A stretch of DNA of 64,000 nucleotides, taken from contig CALMPB010000468.1 of assembly GCA_937871985.1 (NCBI GenBank), positions 62,001-126,000 on the forward strand, read 5' to 3'. The DNA is from an uncultured Burkholderiaceae bacterium (GTDB taxonomy: Bacteria; Pseudomonadota; Gammaproteobacteria; Burkholderiales; Burkholderiaceae). The position numbers and the translations under genes are program-made. This document shows, piece after piece, positions 61,743-64,000 of this stretch (position 1 is its first letter; the number at the start of each line of letters is the position of its first letter). The notes beneath the pieces are model-generated. The model searched no databases. It saw only the letters and a program-made list of their open reading frames with translations, and was not told where the DNA came from.

Positions 61743-61767
61743 GAAAAGCCCGGCTTCACGGCCGGGC
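61743..61767 (-). terminator. Intrinsic terminator downstream of the fasciclin gene
   Basis: On the minus strand GCCCGGC, loop CGTGAA, GCCGGGC and TTTT. It lies 60 bases after the stop of the fasciclin gene. Confidence 0.78.
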
Positions 61768-61826
61768 CGGGCTGCCAGGCCTTCCGATGGCCAGGCCCTG
61801 CGGCCCGGCCCTCGGGGAGGCGGGGC

Positions 61827-62372
61827 TCATTTGGGCATCAGCACGCTGTCGATCACGTGGATCACGCCGTTGGACTGGTAGACATCATAGGTACTGATGT
61901 TGGCGGTGCCGCCTTTCTCGTCCTTGACGATGAGGTTGTGCTTGCCATTCATCATGACCCACAGCTTGCCACCGCTGGCTGTGGCCAGTTCGGTCACGCC
62001 TCCCTTTTTGACCTTGGCGGCCAGCGCGTCGAAGTCCAGCTTGCCCGGCACCACGTGGTAGGTCAGGATCTTGGTCAGCGTGGCCTTGTTTTCCGGCTTG
62101 ACGAGGGTGTCGACGGTGCCGGCCGGCAGCTTGTTGAAGGCGGCATTCGTCGGGGCAAAGACGGTGAAAGGCCCCTTGCCCTGCAGCGTATCCACCAGCC
62201 CCGCGGCCTTTACCGCCGCCACCAGGGTGGTGTGGTCGGCGGAGTTGAGCGCGTTGGCGACGATGGTCTTGCTGGGCAGCATGGGCTGTCCGCCGACCAT
62301 GACATCGGCCGCGAAGGTGGGGGACAGGGTCAGGGCGGAACTGGCAATGGCAATCGAAGCTAGCAATTTCAT
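61827..62372 (-). CDS. Fasciclin (FAS1) domain exported protein
   Basis: A 181-residue protein with a signal peptide (cleavage near SPTFAADV) and a single FAS1 domain: TIVANALNSADHTTLVAAVK, GPFTVFAPTNAAFNKLPAGT (FAS1 H1 motif), ILTYHVVPGKLDFDAL (YH motif) and GVIHVIDSVLMP. FAS1 proteins mediate adhesion or act as periplasmic matrix proteins. AAGGAG precedes the ATG. Confidence 0.9.
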   Translation of the reverse strand: MKLLASIAIASSALTLSPTFAADVMVGGQPMLPSKTIVANALNSADHTTLVAAVKAAGLVDTLQGKGPFTVFAPTNAAFNKLPAGTVDTLVKPENKATLTKILTYHVVPGKLDFDALAAKVKKGGVTELATASGGKLWVMMNGKHNLIVKDEKGGTANISTYDVYQSNGVIHVIDSVLMPK

Positions 62373-62697
62373 GACGATCTCCTTTTTCGTTGGCCGTCGC
62401 TAGCAGATACGGGACGGCGCAGCCAATGGATGCGCGGATGTCCCTGGGATAAACCCTAGGGTGGCGCCCGGCCGGCGCGGCGCCCGGCATCGCGCCGCCG
62501 GGTCACTACAATGGGTTGGCCGAAGCCGAGTGGCGGCGCGTTCGCCGCGGGTTTCCGGTAAACACGCCTTTCGGGCGCTTGTTCGCAACGTAGGTCCGGC
62601 AGCGGGCAGGTAGTATCGGGAGGTGGCGCAGCAGGCCGCGCATCGGCGCGTGGTCCGCGCCGCGAATCACGCTTTTTTCCGGAGGACAAGAACAAAC

Positions 62698-63357
62698 ATG
62701 GACGCGGAATTCTGGTTGGAACGCTGGCGCGATGGGCGCACGCATTTTCATCAAACGCGCGTGACGCCGCTGTTGCAGAAATACTGGCCGACGCTTTCGG
62801 TGCCCGCTGGCGGCAAGGTGTTGGTGCCGTTGTGCGGCAAGTCGCTGGACATGGTCTGGCTGGCGGCCCAGGGCTACCAGGTGCTGGGGGTGGAACTGTC
62901 GCAACTGGCCGTCGAGCAGTTCTTCGTCGAAAACGAACTCAAGCCGGTCATCCACGACAGCGCCTACGGTAGGCATTATGTGGCAGGCAATATCGAGATC
63001 ATCTGCGGCGACATCTTCAAGCTGGACGCGCCGCTGCTGTCTCATTGCGTCGGGGCCTACGACCGCGCCGCGCTGGTCGCGCTGCCCGCGCAGATGCGGG
63101 GCGAATACGTGCGCCATGTCTACGGGCAATTGGCGCCGGGCTATCGCGGCCTGCTGATCACACTGGACTATCCGCAGGACGAAATGGACGGGCCGCCATT
63201 CGCGGTGGTCGATACGGAAATGCGGAGCCTTTTCAACGGCGTGTCGCCGGCAGTCATCATCGACCGACGCGACATCCTGGCCAAGGAACCCAAATTCGCC
63301 GAGCGTGGCGTGAGCCGGCTCGACACGGTGGTCTACCGCTTGGGCGCGCAGGCCTGA
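62698..63357 (+). CDS. tpm: Thiopurine S-methyltransferase
   Basis: A 219-residue SAM-dependent methyltransferase. [20 protein letters not shown] is the bacterial TPMT start, and [38 protein letters not shown] and [16 protein letters not shown] follow. Bacterial TPMTs methylate thiopurines and also metalloids such as selenium or tellurium. GGAGGA precedes the ATG at 62,698. Complete and typical. Confidence 0.9.
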   Translation: MDAEFWLERWRDGRTHFHQTRVTPLLQKYWPTLSVPAGGKVLVPLCGKSLDMVWLAAQGYQVLGVELSQLAVEQFFVENELKPVIHDSAYGRHYVAGNIEIICGDIFKLDAPLLSHCVGAYDRAALVALPAQMRGEYVRHVYGQLAPGYRGLLITLDYPQDEMDGPPFAVVDTEMRSLFNGVSPAVIIDRRDILAKEPKFAERGVSRLDTVVYRLGAQA

Positions 63358-63417
63358 GGCGCACCGCCCGGCGCGGGTCGCCGCGCTGGCAATGAGCGCG
63401 CCGCGGCGCGGGCACGA

Positions 63418-64000
63418 TCAGAAGAACCAGCCGCCGCGAGTCAGGTCTTTTTCGCAGCGCTTGTACTGGCTGGCGAACTTGTCGGCCCGCGCCTGCACTT
63501 TCTTCGACACTGTCTTCAACCACGCCTTGCGGTCATAGCTGCGGTTGCGATAACCGGTCCAGCCTTCGTGGTAGTTCAGGTACTGGCCGTAGGCGTCCCA
63601 CTTGGAGATGCCGTTCAGGCGCTGGCTCTTGTTCATGTACCAACCCATGAAATCCAGCGCATCGGCGAAATTGTCGCGGCTGGCGCCCCAGCCGCCGGCG
63701 TCCTTCTTATAGTCGGCCCAGGTCTCGTCCTTGGCCTGGGCGTAGCCGTAAGCGGAGCTGACCCGGCCCCACGGGATGATGCCCAGGAAGTAATAACGCG
63801 GTGGCACCGCGTCCTGCTTGAAGCTGGATTCCTGGTACATCATGGCCATTGGCACCTGCACCGGCGTGCCCCATTTCTTCTGCACCTTCAGCGCGGCGTC
63901 GTGCCAGTCCGGCTTTTCGCGAAAGATGGCGCAGATGTTCTCGGGATTCGACGGTGGCGCGGTGGCGCAGCCGGCCAGCGCGGTCAGCAGCGGCAGCGGC
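63418..64000 (-). CDS. Lytic-transglycosylase-like (SLT) lipoprotein, 5' end outside the window
   Basis: The frame runs off the right edge. The visible part begins inside the signal peptide (TALAGCATAPPSNPENICAI), so the protein is a lipoprotein with the Cys of LAGC as lipid site. The SLT-like catalytic Glu is in MAMMYQESSFKQDAVPP, followed by SSAYGYAQAKDETWADY and YHEGWTGYRN, the GYAQ and YNxG-like motifs of lytic transglycosylases. It would cut peptidoglycan at the outer membrane. About 190 residues visible. Confidence 0.8.
   Translation of the reverse strand, partial: PLPLLTALAGCATAPPSNPENICAIFREKPDWHDAALKVQKKWGTPVQVPMAMMYQESSFKQDAVPPRYYFLGIIPWGRVSSAYGYAQAKDETWADYKKDAGGWGASRDNFADALDFMGWYMNKSQRLNGISKWDAYGQYLNYHEGWTGYRNRSYDRKAWLKTVSKKVQARADKFASQYKRCEKDLTRGGWFF

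Noticed and set aside
1..64000. CRISPR array
   Set aside because: No series of regularly spaced identical repeats and no cas genes were seen.

Overview
The window looks like part of a chromosome of the Alcaligenaceae (Bordetella or Achromobacter type). It is GC-rich, it carries several Bug-type solute-binding proteins of the tripartite tricarboxylate transporter class, and its right-hand genes look like ordinary Bordetella/Achromobacter housekeeping genes. About 1-51,921 is the end of a large integrated accessory element. About 51,922-64,000 is conserved chromosome. The junction is visible: a 496-residue tyrosine recombinase (50,205-51,695, minus) faces a 45-base copy of the 3' half of a proline tRNA with anticodon TGG (51,877-51,921), followed by a perfect 14-bp terminator hairpin. 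The other end of the element lies to the left of the window.

Region 1 (about 0.2-14.7 kb) is a heavy-metal block. It holds a czcI-like gene, an RND efflux system (czcB, czcA, a DUF3240 gene, czcC), a glycosyltransferase, a czcR/czcS-like two-component system, two DUF4148 proteins, a DmeR/RcnR-like repressor of the CsoR family, and a separate nickel/cobalt export unit: rcnA-like, nreB-like and an unlisted 41-residue Cys/His-rich exported peptide. The rcnA unit has a perfect G-tract palindrome in front of it, and half of the same palindrome precedes the czc operon, so one sensor may control both.

Region 2 (14.7-18.3 kb) is decayed. It has remnants of a rhodanese domain, a Mop-type molybdate-binding protein and ribose-5-phosphate isomerase B, each with small indels, then an intact IS3-family element.

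Region 3 (18.3-36.7 kb) is a catabolic block running from phthalate to 3-oxoadipate enol-lactone. It contains pcaQ, pcaH, pcaG, pcaB and pcaC, then a solute-binding protein, phthalate dioxygenase, 4,5-dihydroxyphthalate decarboxylase, the reductase, the dihydrodiol dehydrogenase, a MarR regulator and a TSUP permease. A minus-strand operon follows: aldehyde dehydrogenase, cupin, solute-binding protein and a ThDP-dependent decarboxylase-like enzyme. A 12-bp palindrome (TTAGATCTCTAA and close variants) occurs at five promoters or intergenic regions here, including that of the marR gene, and suggests one MarR regulon. A broken SDR gene and a truncated LysR gene end the block.

Region 4 (36.7-40.7 kb) is an IS1182-family element with two IS3-family elements nested almost at the same point; the target duplications and the restored transposase end can be read. 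Region 5 (40.9-48.7 kb) is a second aromatic module: solute-binding protein, FAD monooxygenase, LysR regulator, a DNA-binding/citrate-synthase-like fusion lacking all three catalytic residues, and a three-component Rieske oxygenase. Region 6 (48.7-51.9 kb) has LigD and DUF3606 remnants, a RadC-like protein, the integrase and the attachment site.

The right-hand chromosome (52-64 kb) carries an AhpD-fold protein, a LysE exporter, BssS-like and YdcH-like small proteins, a sterol-desaturase-family protein, an ECF sigma/anti-sigma pair, DUF3455, an AraC regulator opposite an aldo/keto reductase, DUF1275, a fasciclin protein, thiopurine methyltransferase and a partial lytic-transglycosylase-like lipoprotein.
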